Positions 46,620 to 57,900 of a stretch of DNA of 64,000 nt are shown here, piece by piece. The stretch spans positions 124,001-188,000 of the forward strand of contig NZ_FXZH01000004.1 of the NCBI RefSeq assembly GCF_900169365.1, written 5' to 3'. The notes below the pieces were generated by a model, which saw nothing but the letters and a program-made list of their open reading frames with translations, was not told the origin of the DNA and made no database searches. A program made the position numbers and the translations under genes. Positions within the stretch are counted from its first letter, which is position 1. Each line of letters begins with the position of its first letter. This stretch comes from Brevibacterium sp. 239c. GTDB lineage: Bacteria > Actinomycetota > Actinomycetes > Actinomycetales > Brevibacteriaceae.

Positions 46620-46775
46620 TCAGGCTTTGGGGCGCTTGAGGTAGGCCACGAGCCCGTTGTTGTCGGGACCCGGAATAACCTGAACGAGCTCGTAGCCGTC
46701 TTCGCCCCACTGGTCGAGGATCTGCTTCGTCGCATGGACGATGAGCGGCACTGTGACGTATTCCCACTTGGTCAT
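46620..46775 (-). CDS. DUF4177 small protein
   Basis: The 51-residue protein MTKWEYVTVP...DQWGEDGYELVQV is a typical DUF4177 member. AAGGAG lies five bases before the ATG at 46775. It lies 41 bases upstream of RidA and probably heads the operon. Function unknown. Confidence 0.85.
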   Translation of the reverse strand: MTKWEYVTVPLIVHATKQILDQWGEDGYELVQVIPGPDNNGLVAYLKRPKA

Positions 46776-46958
46776 GATTCTCCTTGAGTATCTGTGTGCC
46801 CGCGTCCCCGATGCGTCACCGGAGCGAGCGTCTGCATGGACGAAACGCCGATCGTTCTGCACGAGCGCGACCGGCGATCTTCGTCGTTTCCAACACTAGC
46901 CGAGAACCCGCAGCCCCACAGCCAGCCGTGCCACAGTGTGAAAGCCCACAGTGACGAG

Positions 46959-46997
46959 AACGGGGTGGAACGATCGTAAAGATCGTCCCACCCCGTT
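46959..46997 (-). terminator. Hairpin terminator after the penicillin-binding protein gene
   Basis: AACGGGGTGG...ACGATC pairs with GATCGT...CCACCCCGTT over 16 bases with one mismatch and a 5-base loop. It sits 21 bases after the PBP stop. There is no T-run, so efficiency is uncertain. Confidence 0.65.
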
Positions 46998-47018
46998 GTC
47001 TCTCAGGATGCCCGGCAC

Positions 47019-49358
47019 TCAGTTGCCGCCGAGGCCCGGTGCTTCGTCCTCGTCGCCGCCACCGCCGCCGTTACCGCCGTCTCCTCCGCCACCGGTGCCG
47101 CCTCCGCCGTTGTTGCTGCCGCCGCCACCGCCGCCGGTTCCACCGCCGCCGTTGCCGCCGCCACCGTTCTGGCTGCCGGTGCCACCGCCGCCGGTGCCAC
47201 CTCCGCCGCCGGAGCCTCCACCGCCCATGTACTTACCGCTCGGCTTGGGGAAACCGGTGTTGCCCTTGGTCTCCTTCACAGCCTGGCTCATATATGCCTG
47301 CCAGGTCTTACCGGAGATCGTGGCACCGTAGACGAAGCCGCGGACCGCACCCTGACCGTTAGTCCGCCAGTCGCGAGTGCCCACGGGGTCACCGGTCCAC
47401 ACGGCGGTCGACAGTGTCTTGGTGAAGCCAAGCAGCCAGGTGTGTCCGACATCGAAGTTCGTAGTACCAGTCTTGGCTCCCGCCGGAACGCCGATCTTCA
47501 GCTGACTTGTGGTGCCTCCGTTGAACGTCTGCGTCAGAGCGTAGGCAACGCCCTTGGCGACCTCCTTATCGAGGACTCGCTTGCAGCCTTCACCGGGCAC
47601 ATCGATGCTCTTGCCGTTACGGTCCTTGATCGAAGTGATCGGCTTCGGACCGCAGAACTCACCCTCGTTGGCGAAAGCGGCGAATGCCGCTGCCATGGCG
47701 ATCGGGGTGGTCTCTGTTGTACCCAGGATCGACGACGGTGACAGCGCCTGAATAAATCCCTGCTTGTTCTTGAAATCGAGTTTCTCGCCGCTGCCGTAGC
47801 GAATGCCCAGGTCCATGGCTGTGTCCATGATCTTGCACATGTTGAGCTGGTTGCCCATTGCTGCGTAGCCGGTATTCACGGAGTGCTTCGTGGCTTCCAG
47901 CGCGGTCATCGAGCCCTTGCCCTCACCGTCCCCAGCGTTATTCGGGTCCCAGTCACCGCCCATGTTCGGGCAGCCATCGTACTTCCATGAACTCGCTGGG
48001 AAGTTACGCTTCGTGGCGTTGACTGTGGTGTTGAGGCCCTTGCCGGATTTCAGCCACGTGGCCAGCACGAAGGGCTTCCACGTCGAACCGACCTGGAAAC
48101 CGCCCCCGCCGTTGTGCTTCCGGTCGACGGTGTAGTTGATGGACGTCTTCTTGTTCTTATCCTTCTTTTTGACATCACCGACCGTGTATTCGCGGTTCTC
48201 GGCCATGGCGATGACTTCGCCCGTGCCCGGTTCAATCGTCACCAGAGCATGTCCGGCACCGGACGGATCGCCCACGGGGACACGGCTCTTGATCTGCTTG
48301 TCCGCGATCTTCTGAATGTCAGGATTGAGGCTGGTCTTGATCGTCAGTCCGCCGCGCTGCAGGAAGGCGAGGCGTTCTTCAACGGTCTTGCCGAAGGTGT
48401 CGTCGTTCTTGATGACGTTTTCAACGTAGTCGCAGAAGAATGCCGCGTTGTTCTTCGCCGCCGAACAGCCGTTGGGAGTCTTGTGGATGTCGAGGTCGAG
48501 GTCGGTCTTGACCGCCTTGTCGTATTCCTTCTGAGTGATGTGCTTGTATTTGAGCATCTGTCCCAGCACCGTATTGCGGCGTTTGAGCACCTGGTCAGGG
48601 AACCGCTGCGGGTTGAAGGCCGAAGGGTTCTGCACAATGCCGGCGAGCATCGCAGACTGCTGAATATTCAGGTCCTTCGCGTCGATGCCCCAGTATTTGT
48701 GGGCCGCCGCCTGGACTCCATACGCGTTAGGTGAACCGGAGTAGTTGTTAATGTTCATGTAGCGATTGAGAATGTCCTTCTTCTCATACTTCTTCTCAAC
48801 TGCAACAGCGAGCTTGGCCTCACGCAGCTTACGTGCGTAGCCGGCCGTGCCCTCTGACTCCTTGGCCGCAGACACGCCCTCTTTGTTCTCTTTGGCATGG
48901 GCGTTCTCTGCCAGCACGTTCTTCACATACTGCTGAGTCAGCGTTGAACCGCCCTGCGTCGTCGAGGACACCATATTGTGCACCGCTGCACGGGCGATGC
49001 CCTCGATATCGACACCGCCGTGTTCGAAGTACCGATAGTCTTCGACCGCGATCGTGGCGTTCTGCATGTTCTTCGAGATCTTGTCGAGGGGCACCTCGAC
49101 GCGGTTCTGCCAGTAGAACTCCGCAATCTCCGACCCGTCGGAGGCAAGCATCGTCGATTTCTCCCCCAGATCCTCTACCTCCAGGGTCGCGGGAAGAGAG
49201 TTGAAGATCTCGACGGCACTGTTTGCGCTGGCAGTAGCTACACCGACTCCGGGGATGGCAAGACCAGCTGCGACGATTCCTGCCACCGCACTCACTGCGA
49301 CGAACTGGAGGAACGCACCGGCCTTGGTCGGATTCGGATTTGACTCAGGAGACACCAT
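47019..49358 (-). CDS. Class A penicillin-binding protein (transglycosylase/transpeptidase) with glycine-rich tail
   Basis: The 779-residue protein has a membrane anchor (about 13-43), a GT51 glycosyltransferase domain (EDYRYFEHGG, Glu106; QGGSTLTQQYVKN), and a transpeptidase domain with S425-x-x-K428 in GSTWKPF, SVN at 493-495 and KTGTT at 629-633. It polymerises and cross-links peptidoglycan outside the membrane. The last about 75 residues are almost only Gly with scattered Ser, Thr and Asn, ending DEDEAPGLGGN. There is no PASTA domain. Confidence 0.95.
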   Translation of the reverse strand: MVSPESNPNPTKAGAFLQFVAVSAVAGIVAAGLAIPGVGVATASANSAVEIFNSLPATLEVEDLGEKSTMLASDGSEIAEFYWQNRVEVPLDKISKNMQNATIAVEDYRYFEHGGVDIEGIARAAVHNMVSSTTQGGSTLTQQYVKNVLAENAHAKENKEGVSAAKESEGTAGYARKLREAKLAVAVEKKYEKKDILNRYMNINNYSGSPNAYGVQAAAHKYWGIDAKDLNIQQSAMLAGIVQNPSAFNPQRFPDQVLKRRNTVLGQMLKYKHITQKEYDKAVKTDLDLDIHKTPNGCSAAKNNAAFFCDYVENVIKNDDTFGKTVEERLAFLQRGGLTIKTSLNPDIQKIADKQIKSRVPVGDPSGAGHALVTIEPGTGEVIAMAENREYTVGDVKKKDKNKKTSINYTVDRKHNGGGGFQVGSTWKPFVLATWLKSGKGLNTTVNATKRNFPASSWKYDGCPNMGGDWDPNNAGDGEGKGSMTALEATKHSVNTGYAAMGNQLNMCKIMDTAMDLGIRYGSGEKLDFKNKQGFIQALSPSSILGTTETTPIAMAAAFAAFANEGEFCGPKPITSIKDRNGKSIDVPGEGCKRVLDKEVAKGVAYALTQTFNGGTTSQLKIGVPAGAKTGTTNFDVGHTWLLGFTKTLSTAVWTGDPVGTRDWRTNGQGAVRGFVYGATISGKTWQAYMSQAVKETKGNTGFPKPSGKYMGGGGSGGGGGTGGGGTGSQNGGGGNGGGGTGGGGGGSNNGGGGTGGGGDGGNGGGGGDEDEAPGLGGN

Positions 49359-49413
49359 GCCAACCAGTTTAACTAATATGAGTTGTGCAAATTCTCAAAA
49401 ATCGTTGAGAACG

Positions 49414-50370
49414 TCAGGCTCTGGGAACCAAGGTCAGGAGGCTGACCTCGGGACGGCAGGCGAAACGCACCGGTGAGAAGGGCGAGAATCCCAATCCTGC
49501 GGATATTTCGACGAGAGATTTCCGGTAGGGAAACAGACCTCTCGCGCGTGTCCGATCGAGGTCGCAGTTCGTTACCGGTGCACCCCAGAACGGCACTCGG
49601 ATCTGTCCCCCGTGAGTGTGCCCGGTCATGATGAGGTCGGCCCCCGCCGAGGCGAACGCCTCCAATGTGCGCGAATACGGCGCATGGGTCACGCCCACCT
49701 TCACGCCCGCCTCGGCGGCAAACCGCGGAGACGCAAGACTCTCGCCATTTGCGGCGACGTCGTCGCTGAACCCCTCCTCGGGGCTGACCCGGATCCTGTC
49801 GCGGTCGATGTGGGCGTCACCCAACCCGCAGAAATCTATTCGGGTCCCACGGATATTCATGGTCGCCTCGGCGTTGTCGAGGAAGTGCCATCCCCGGGAC
49901 GCAGCGGGCGTGTCACTGCCTTCGAACCCGCGGATAAGCGCTTTGACATCAAGATCGGGCTCGACGCGGTGTTTCACCTCAGAGGGTGAGCGCAGGTACT
50001 TGGCTGGATTCTTGGCCGTGGGTGAGAAGAAGTCGTTGGACCCGAGGACGAAGACGCCGGGAACATCGAGGAGTCCGTCGAAGACGTCGAGGACGTCCGG
50101 CACGATATCGGCAGAGAGGTTGTCCCCGGTGTTGACGACGATATCTGGCTCCAGGCGTGTCAGCGCCTTGACCCAGGCGGCCCGGTGTTTCTGCCAGGGG
50201 GCCAGATGCAGATCAGAGACGTGCAGCATCTTGATGCGCTCTGCCCCGGCAGGCAGGATCGGCAGGGTGTGGCGTCGGATGGCGAAGAGGTGCGGTTCGA
50301 TGACCGCACCCCAGATGCCGGCCGCCGCGGGGATCGCGAGGGCTCCGGCGAATAGTGCACGCTTCTTCAT
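49414..50370 (-). CDS. Metallophosphoesterase, membrane-anchored
   Basis: The 318-residue protein starts at the ATG at 50370 with an N-terminal hydrophobic helix (KKRALFAGALAIPAAAGIWG). It has the calcineurin-like motifs HVSDLHLAP, NTGDN, GSNDFF, and GHTHGGQI. Such enzymes (YkuE-like) use two metals; the substrate is unknown. In actinobacteria it regularly follows the PBP gene, as here, with 55 bases between. Confidence 0.9.
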   Translation of the reverse strand: MKKRALFAGALAIPAAAGIWGAVIEPHLFAIRRHTLPILPAGAERIKMLHVSDLHLAPWQKHRAAWVKALTRLEPDIVVNTGDNLSADIVPDVLDVFDGLLDVPGVFVLGSNDFFSPTAKNPAKYLRSPSEVKHRVEPDLDVKALIRGFEGSDTPAASRGWHFLDNAEATMNIRGTRIDFCGLGDAHIDRDRIRVSPEEGFSDDVAANGESLASPRFAAEAGVKVGVTHAPYSRTLEAFASAGADLIMTGHTHGGQIRVPFWGAPVTNCDLDRTRARGLFPYRKSLVEISAGLGFSPFSPVRFACRPEVSLLTLVPRA

Positions 50371-50423
50371 TCGTCCAACTCTAGTCGGACTCAGGGTCTG
50401 CACTCGCCCAGTTGGGACCGGGC

Positions 50424-51335
50424 TCAACTGGGGAACGCCACCGGCTTCTCATGCTCATCGGCGGCACGCGCCGTGCGGCGACGATGCAGATGCTTCATCC
50501 GGCGCTGCCCAACGAGACGGCAGACGACGTAGATGAGGAAGGAGATCGTGGTGACGAACGGGCTGATCGGCACGACCGGAGAGCCGAGTGCGATGAGGAT
50601 TCCACCGACGGAGGACGAGACGGCGAAGATGACGCTGAGCACCGGAACCCACACCGGGGATGCCGAGAGCTGGGTGGCCGCCGCGGCCGGAGTGATGAGC
50701 AGAGCCAGCACCAGAAGGACGCCCACGACCTGCACGCTCAACGCCACGGCCAGGCCGAGGACAAGCATGAACACGATCGTCAGCCCGGACACCGGCACAC
50801 CTTTGGCACGTGCCACCTCGGGGTCGAGGCTGGCGAACATGAGGGGCCGCCAGATCACAACGAGGACGAGGAGCACGATCAGCGAACACACGACGAGAGT
50901 CATGATCTGGCCCGGCGTGATTGCCACGATCTGGCCGGTCAGCAGCCCGAATTTGCTGGCGGCACGGCCATCGTAGAGAGCGAGGAACAAGATCGCGAGG
51001 CCCAAGCCGAAGGGCATGAGCACACCGATGATGGCGTTCTTCTCTGATGCTTTGGCCCCTCCCACGCCGATGATGAGCGCGGCGATGATCGAGCCGAAGA
51101 TGGATCCGCCCACCACGTCGAAACCGATAAGAAGAGCGAACGCGGCACCGGCGAATGAGAGTTCGGAGACTCCGTGGACGGCGAAGGGAATGTCGCGGGC
51201 CATCACGAAGACGCTGATGAGACCCCCAACGACGCCGAGCAGTCCGGCTGCGATGAGCGAGTTGGACAGCAGCGCCACCAATTCGCTGTAGTCCTCGAAG
51301 GTGAACAGACTGCCGAAGATCTCCTGAGCCGTCAT
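50424..51335 (-). CDS. Metal ABC transporter permease (ZnuB/MntB type)
   Basis: The 303-residue protein has about eight or nine membrane helices, including GLLGVVGGLISVFVMARDIP and GFDVVGGSIFGSIIAALIIG, with SELSFAGAAFALLIG between them. This is the ABC-3 permease family. The permease start overlaps the ATPase stop by one base (TGATG). The C-terminus is basic. Confidence 0.93.
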   Translation of the reverse strand: MTAQEIFGSLFTFEDYSELVALLSNSLIAAGLLGVVGGLISVFVMARDIPFAVHGVSELSFAGAAFALLIGFDVVGGSIFGSIIAALIIGVGGAKASEKNAIIGVLMPFGLGLAILFLALYDGRAASKFGLLTGQIVAITPGQIMTLVVCSLIVLLVLVVIWRPLMFASLDPEVARAKGVPVSGLTIVFMLVLGLAVALSVQVVGVLLVLALLITPAAAATQLSASPVWVPVLSVIFAVSSSVGGILIALGSPVVPISPFVTTISFLIYVVCRLVGQRRMKHLHRRRTARAADEHEKPVAFPS

Positions 51336-52204
51336 CAGATCGCACCTCGTTCCGTGCTCATCTCATCCTCGTGGATGTGGTGGTCAACGCATTCGGCTTC
51401 GCCGCCGACGACGATGAGTCGCCCGCCCACGCGGACCACCTCGACCGGGGAACCATAGAGCCGGGTCAGCGATTTGGTGGTCATCACCTCGGCGGGAGTG
51501 CCGACGAGGAAGTGGCCGCCGACGATGTAGAGCACCCGGTCGACGTAGGGCAGTATCGGATTGATCTCGTGGGTGACGAAGACGACGGCAGTGTTGCGTT
51601 TGAGTCGCTGCTCATGGAGCAGGCTGGCCACAACCTTCTGATGATGGATATCTAAGGACAGCAAGGGCTCGTCGCACAGCAACACTGAAGGATCGTTGGC
51701 CAGGGCTTGAGCCACGCGCAGGCGCTGCAGCTCACCGCCGGAAAGCGTCCCGGCCGGAGCGTCTGCATAATCGCAGGCACCGACTGACTCAAGAAGTTCA
51801 TCGACCTGTTGGCGACGTCGCTTCAAGAACCGACCTGGCCCCCAGCGGTGGCCGTCGATGCCCATCCGGACCAGATCGCGACCGCGCATCGGGGTGTGCG
51901 GATCGATTCCGCGCTGCTGGGGAATGTAGCCGATGGCCGAGTTTCCCGCGTGGACGTGCCTGCCGTTGACCTCGGCCGAGCCGGTGGACAGCGCATGCTG
52001 GCCCAGCAGCACCTTGAGAAGCGAGGTCTTTCCTGTCCCGTTCGGGCCCAGCACCGCCACGAACTCCCCCGGTGAGACATCGAGGTCGAGGTCGTGCCAG
52101 AGCACACGCTCTCCGAACCGCAGCTCGGCATCGCGCAGACGGATCACCGGTGGGTGCTCGGCACCTGCGGTCTGCTGGGGAGAAACGTCGGGATCAGGGG
52201 CCAT
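51335..52204 (-). CDS. Metal ABC transporter ATP-binding protein (ZnuC/MntA type)
   Basis: The 289-residue ABC ATPase has Walker A GPNGTGKTS, the signature LSGGELQRLRVAQAL, Walker B VLLCDEPLLSLD and the His switch TH. It powers uptake of a divalent metal together with the adjacent permease and binding protein. It starts two bases after the binding-protein gene. Confidence 0.95.
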   Translation of the reverse strand: MAPDPDVSPQQTAGAEHPPVIRLRDAELRFGERVLWHDLDLDVSPGEFVAVLGPNGTGKTSLLKVLLGQHALSTGSAEVNGRHVHAGNSAIGYIPQQRGIDPHTPMRGRDLVRMGIDGHRWGPGRFLKRRRQQVDELLESVGACDYADAPAGTLSGGELQRLRVAQALANDPSVLLCDEPLLSLDIHHQKVVASLLHEQRLKRNTAVVFVTHEINPILPYVDRVLYIVGGHFLVGTPAEVMTTKSLTRLYGSPVEVVRVGGRLIVVGGEAECVDHHIHEDEMSTERGAI

Positions 52205-52206
52205 TC

Positions 52207-53235
52207 TCAGTGTTCATGTCCTTCGAGCGCAGTGGAGATTTCGGTGATGTAGTCGCCCATCCAAGTCGCATAATGCGCACCGGCCGGCATCGTCTCACCG
52301 AGGTCGACGACCGGAACATCGGATTCCTCAGCCGTGGATTTCAGCTGCTCTGCCTGTGGACCTGCCGCCTGAGTATTGTACCCAAGCAGCAACGCGTCAC
52401 CAGATGAGATCTGTTCCTCGGCCTTCTTCAGAACCAGCGGCGGCACATCATTGCCCTCCTCCACGGCTTCGAGGAACTCATCGGAGGTGATGTTCTTCAG
52501 TCCCATGTCCGCAAACAGCCACAGCGGCACGGGCTCAGTGGTCGCAACCTCATCACCCTCATGCTGGTCCCGAGCGTCATCGATCTGTGACTGCAGTTTC
52601 TCCAGCGTCTTCGTGTAGTCGTCTGCGTTGGCTGCGAAGTCATCCTTGTGTTCGGGATCCGCCTCGCCGAGGTGGGTCGCGACCTCGTTGACGAGTTTCG
52701 TCATCGTGGGGACCGAATACCAGAGATGTTCGTTGAACTCCCCGTGTGCGTGATCGTGGCCTTCGTCGCCATGATCGTGGCCTTCTTCTTCGCCATGATC
52801 ATGGACGTGGCCGCCACCGCTGGCTTCCTCATCACCGTGCTCATGCGATTCGTTGCCGACACCTTCAGAACCGGGCAGTCCGGAGATCGAGACTGTGTCG
52901 ATGGTGTCGACCTCGACGTCGGATGCTTCAAGCATCGTGGTCATGAACGAGTCATAGCCGCCGCCGTTCTGGACGACCAGATCGGACTTCGACAACATCA
53001 GCCGGTCATGTGTCGTCGCCTCATAGGAGTGCGGATCCTGATTAGGATCGTCGATGACCGCACTCACCTTCGCGAAGTCGCCCGCCACCTGGGACACGAT
53101 GTCGGCGTAGACGTTGGTTGAGGCGACGACCGAGAGCTCTGTGGACCCAGAGGCCTGCCCTCCGCACCCGCTCAGTGCGGCAACAGTGCTCAGAGCGATA
53201 GCCCCGGACATGATGCCGAGTAGGGAAGAGCGCAT
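52207..53235 (-). CDS. Metal ABC transporter substrate-binding lipoprotein (ZnuA type)
   Basis: The 342-residue lipoprotein has a signal ending LSGC (Cys24) and the ZnuA/cluster A-I fold with YEATTHDRLMLSKSDLVVQN and LWYSVPTMTKLV. A His/Asp/Glu-rich loop (HEHGDEE, HVHDHGEEEGHDHGDE, HDHAH) lies in the middle. Such a loop is typical of zinc-binding ZnuA proteins, so zinc is more likely than manganese. It is the first gene of the operon. Confidence 0.94.
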   Translation of the reverse strand: MRSSLLGIMSGAIALSTVAALSGCGGQASGSTELSVVASTNVYADIVSQVAGDFAKVSAVIDDPNQDPHSYEATTHDRLMLSKSDLVVQNGGGYDSFMTTMLEASDVEVDTIDTVSISGLPGSEGVGNESHEHGDEEASGGGHVHDHGEEEGHDHGDEGHDHAHGEFNEHLWYSVPTMTKLVNEVATHLGEADPEHKDDFAANADDYTKTLEKLQSQIDDARDQHEGDEVATTEPVPLWLFADMGLKNITSDEFLEAVEEGNDVPPLVLKKAEEQISSGDALLLGYNTQAAGPQAEQLKSTAEESDVPVVDLGETMPAGAHYATWMGDYITEISTALEGHEH

Positions 53236-53312
53236 GAAGTGCCTTTCAGAGAGTGAGCGAAGATCGGTATGTCAACGACGTTCACATTACTCAGGCCGAA
53301 GGCTCACCACTA

Positions 53313-53328
53313 ATATAAATATTTATAT
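53313..53328. promoter_or_regulatory. AT-only palindrome upstream of the metal transporter operon
   Basis: ATATAAATATTTATAT is a perfect 16-base palindrome of only A and T, in a GC-rich genome, 78 bases upstream of the transporter start codon. It is a candidate operator for a metalloregulator or an unusually strong promoter element. Confidence 0.5.
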
Positions 53329-53455
53329 ATAGCAACTTGTTTATGTGTACCGCTGTCGGGGGTCGATCAACGCCGATCTCGAAAAGATCGTCGCCGGCGA
53401 CGATGAATTCCGACTCCGCGTTAATCGCCAGCTGCGCACCGGGCCGCGCAACGTC

Positions 53456-53489
53456 GAACCGCCCGGGAGCATCGGCTCCCGGGCGGTTC
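53456..53489. terminator. GC-rich hairpin next to asd
   Basis: GAACCGCCCGGGAGC and its complement form a perfect 15-base stem with a 4-base loop, placed 16 bases beyond the asd stop. It probably ends the ask-asd transcript, although the minus-strand side has no T-run. Confidence 0.7.
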
Positions 53490-53504
53490 GTTTCAGCTCA
53501 GAGC

Positions 53505-55882
<2,378 letters not shown>

Positions 55883-56151
55883 TGCAGTCTCTTCCTTATC
55901 GCTGATAAGTTCCGTGCCGGGCGATCGATTCCATGCTTCCAAACATGGTTATCTCGTGCTTGCATCGATCAGGATTTCAGCCGTGTCGGCTCTCCGGCAC
56001 CTCGACCATTGTATGAGGTCAGCCACTTCACTTCACCTTCGCCCGCCATTCAGACACTGCTCGGGTCCTCGGAGTTCGCGTTGCAGATCCGCTTGGATCC
56101 CTGTGCTGCTGGCGTTCTCGGGCGTTCGGCCGGTGCTGCTCTCGGCTCGTC

Positions 56152-56385
56152 TCAGTCGGGTCGAACGTTGACGGTGAACAGGTCGCCAGGCTGACAATCC
56201 AGCACCTGGCACAGTGCGATGAGCGTGGAGTATCTGATGGCTTTGGCGCGGTTGTTCTTGAGCACCGACAAGTTGGCCAAAGACACGTCGACGAGTTTCG
56301 ACAACTCGGTAAGTGTCAGCCCCCTCTGCGTCAGCAGTGAGTCAAGATGACAGACGACGTGCAGTGATTCGAATTCCTCGACCAT
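56152..56385 (-). CDS. XRE-family helix-turn-helix regulator (YozG-like)
   Basis: The 77-residue protein is essentially one HTH_XRE (Cro/C1-like) domain, LLTQRGLTLTELSKLVDVSL...IALCQVLDCQPGDLF. It overlaps the end of the DUF2975 gene by one base (TGATG). This gene pair is widespread in Firmicutes and Actinobacteria, the membrane protein presumably modulating the regulator. Confidence 0.9.
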   Translation of the reverse strand: MVEEFESLHVVCHLDSLLTQRGLTLTELSKLVDVSLANLSVLKNNRAKAIRYSTLIALCQVLDCQPGDLFTVNVRPD

Positions 56386-57071
56386 CAGACCAACCCCTCA
56401 AGTTCTTCCTGGGCTGCTCGGCCGGACATAAAGCACCGACGAAGGAGTTCAACGCCACCGAGGACCCCCAGGACCAGGAATGCCTGCATGGTGGTGATGC
56501 CAGCGTTGACCTCCTTAGTGATGTCGAGGTCGCGGGCTACCATGTTGCTGCCCAGCAGCATGGTGATGAAGTAGAGAAGCCACCCCATTGCGACGACCCA
56601 TTCGAGTGCATACAGCGCTTTGATCGACCGCGCTGTGAAGGGAGTTCCGGCCGCGATGTCCCTGATGACGGGCACAATAGCAACTGCGCCCGCAAAGAAC
56701 GTGAGGATGAACGCAATCTTGGCTATGAGCAGAAGCACCAGTGTCGCGACTGCCAATTCGGACGTTGAGACCGTAATCTGGGTCAATCCGCTCAGTGTCG
56801 CGGCAGCCGACGGGAAGTCAAGCGCTGCCACCCCATTGGATTCGAAGCGCAGTGGCACTTTAATTTCTGAGTGGACAAAATCCCCGATCAGTTCGGTGAC
56901 GGCGTAGACGACATAGAATCCGATCGCCAGCCCGACCCAGAGTTCGTAGCCTGTGCCGAATGCCTTGCGCTTAGCCTCTCTGCCCCTGGACTTCGCGCCG
57001 CCCTTGAGATTGTCAGTGACCGTACCGTCGGGCTCCTCAGGCAGTTCGCCCTGTCCTTTGTCCTGCGTCAT
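56385..57071 (-). CDS. DUF2975 membrane protein
   Basis: The 228-residue protein starts at the ATG at 57071, a few bases after AGGCGG. It has a charged N-terminus and four membrane helices (about 45-70, 115-142, 160-182 and 195-215), with VPVIRDIAAGTPFTARSIKA as the DUF2975 signature. It pairs with the XRE protein. A possible operator palindrome lies upstream at 57151. Confidence 0.86.
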   Translation of the reverse strand: MTQDKGQGELPEEPDGTVTDNLKGGAKSRGREAKRKAFGTGYELWVGLAIGFYVVYAVTELIGDFVHSEIKVPLRFESNGVAALDFPSAAATLSGLTQITVSTSELAVATLVLLLIAKIAFILTFFAGAVAIVPVIRDIAAGTPFTARSIKALYALEWVVAMGWLLYFITMLLGSNMVARDLDITKEVNAGITTMQAFLVLGVLGGVELLRRCFMSGRAAQEELEGLV

Positions 57072-57150
57072 GGTTCCGCCTATCCTCTTCGGCGAATCCC
57101 TGCGGGCCCTCAGAATGTGACCCTGATCCACCATCTCGACTCACGATTGC

Positions 57151-57175
57151 TTATCGTTACTCGATATATCGATAA
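57151..57175. promoter_or_regulatory. AT-rich inverted repeat upstream of the DUF2975/XRE pair
   Basis: TTATCG...CGATAA encloses a perfect TCGATATATCGA (57161-57172). A related ATAATCGATAT follows at about 57190-57200. It is a likely autoregulatory operator for the XRE protein. Confidence 0.5.
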
Positions 57176-57294
57176 ACAACATATTTCACGATAATCGATA
57201 TGGCGTCAAGGGTGCAGACAGGAAGACCGCTAATGGAAGGAGACGATCTCTGGCAACAGAAGACGTACGGCAGGGATGGTGCTGTGGAGCCGGA

Positions 57295-57900
57295 TCAGTC
57301 CATTTCGCGGCGACCGGAGAAGGCACGGCCGAGTGTGACTTCATCCGCGTATTCGAGGTCACCGCCGACGGGTAGTCCCGAGGCCAGCCGCGTCACGGTC
57401 ACACCCAGTGAGTTGAGCAGCCGCACGAGGTAGGTGGCTGTGGCTTCGCCCTCGAGGTTGGGGTCGGTGGCGATGACGCATTCCTTGACTTCGCCGTTCT
57501 GCAGACGCGGCATCAGTTCCTTGATGCGCAGGTTGTCGGGGCCGACTCCCGCCATGGGGTCGATCGCGCCGCCGAGGACGTGATAGAGGCCCCTGTACTC
57601 GCGGGTGCGTTCGATGGCGACAACGTCCTTCGGTTCCTCGACGACGCAGATCATCGAACGATCACGACGCGGGTCCTGGCAGACGGTGCACTCTGTCTCC
57701 TCAGAGACGTTGCCGCAGATGTCGCAGAAGCGCACGCGCTTCTTCACATCGGTCAGAGCCTGAGCCAGGGCGCTGACATCGGCCGATTCGGACTGGAGTA
57801 TGTGGAACGCCAGCCGTTGCGCAGACTTCGGGCCGATGCCCGGAAGCTTGCCGAACTCCTCGACCAGGTCCTGCAGGGCACCTTCGTAAACCGCGCTCAT
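57295..57900 (-). CDS. recR: Recombination protein RecR
   Basis: The 201-residue protein has the N-terminal HhH ([20 protein letters not shown]), a C4 zinc finger ([16 protein letters not shown]), and a TOPRIM domain ([14 protein letters not shown]). It acts with RecO and RecF in gap repair. It overlaps dnaX by ATGA, the conserved dnaX-recR order. Confidence 0.97.
   Translation of the reverse strand: MSAVYEGALQDLVEEFGKLPGIGPKSAQRLAFHILQSESADVSALAQALTDVKKRVRFCDICGNVSEETECTVCQDPRRDRSMICVVEEPKDVVAIERTREYRGLYHVLGGAIDPMAGVGPDNLRIKELMPRLQNGEVKECVIATDPNLEGEATATYLVRLLNSLGVTVTRLASGLPVGGDLEYADEVTLGRAFSGRREMD

Noticed and set aside
47019-47236. Plus-strand proline-rich frames over the PBP tail
   Set aside because: They are the complement of the glycine-rich coding repeats.
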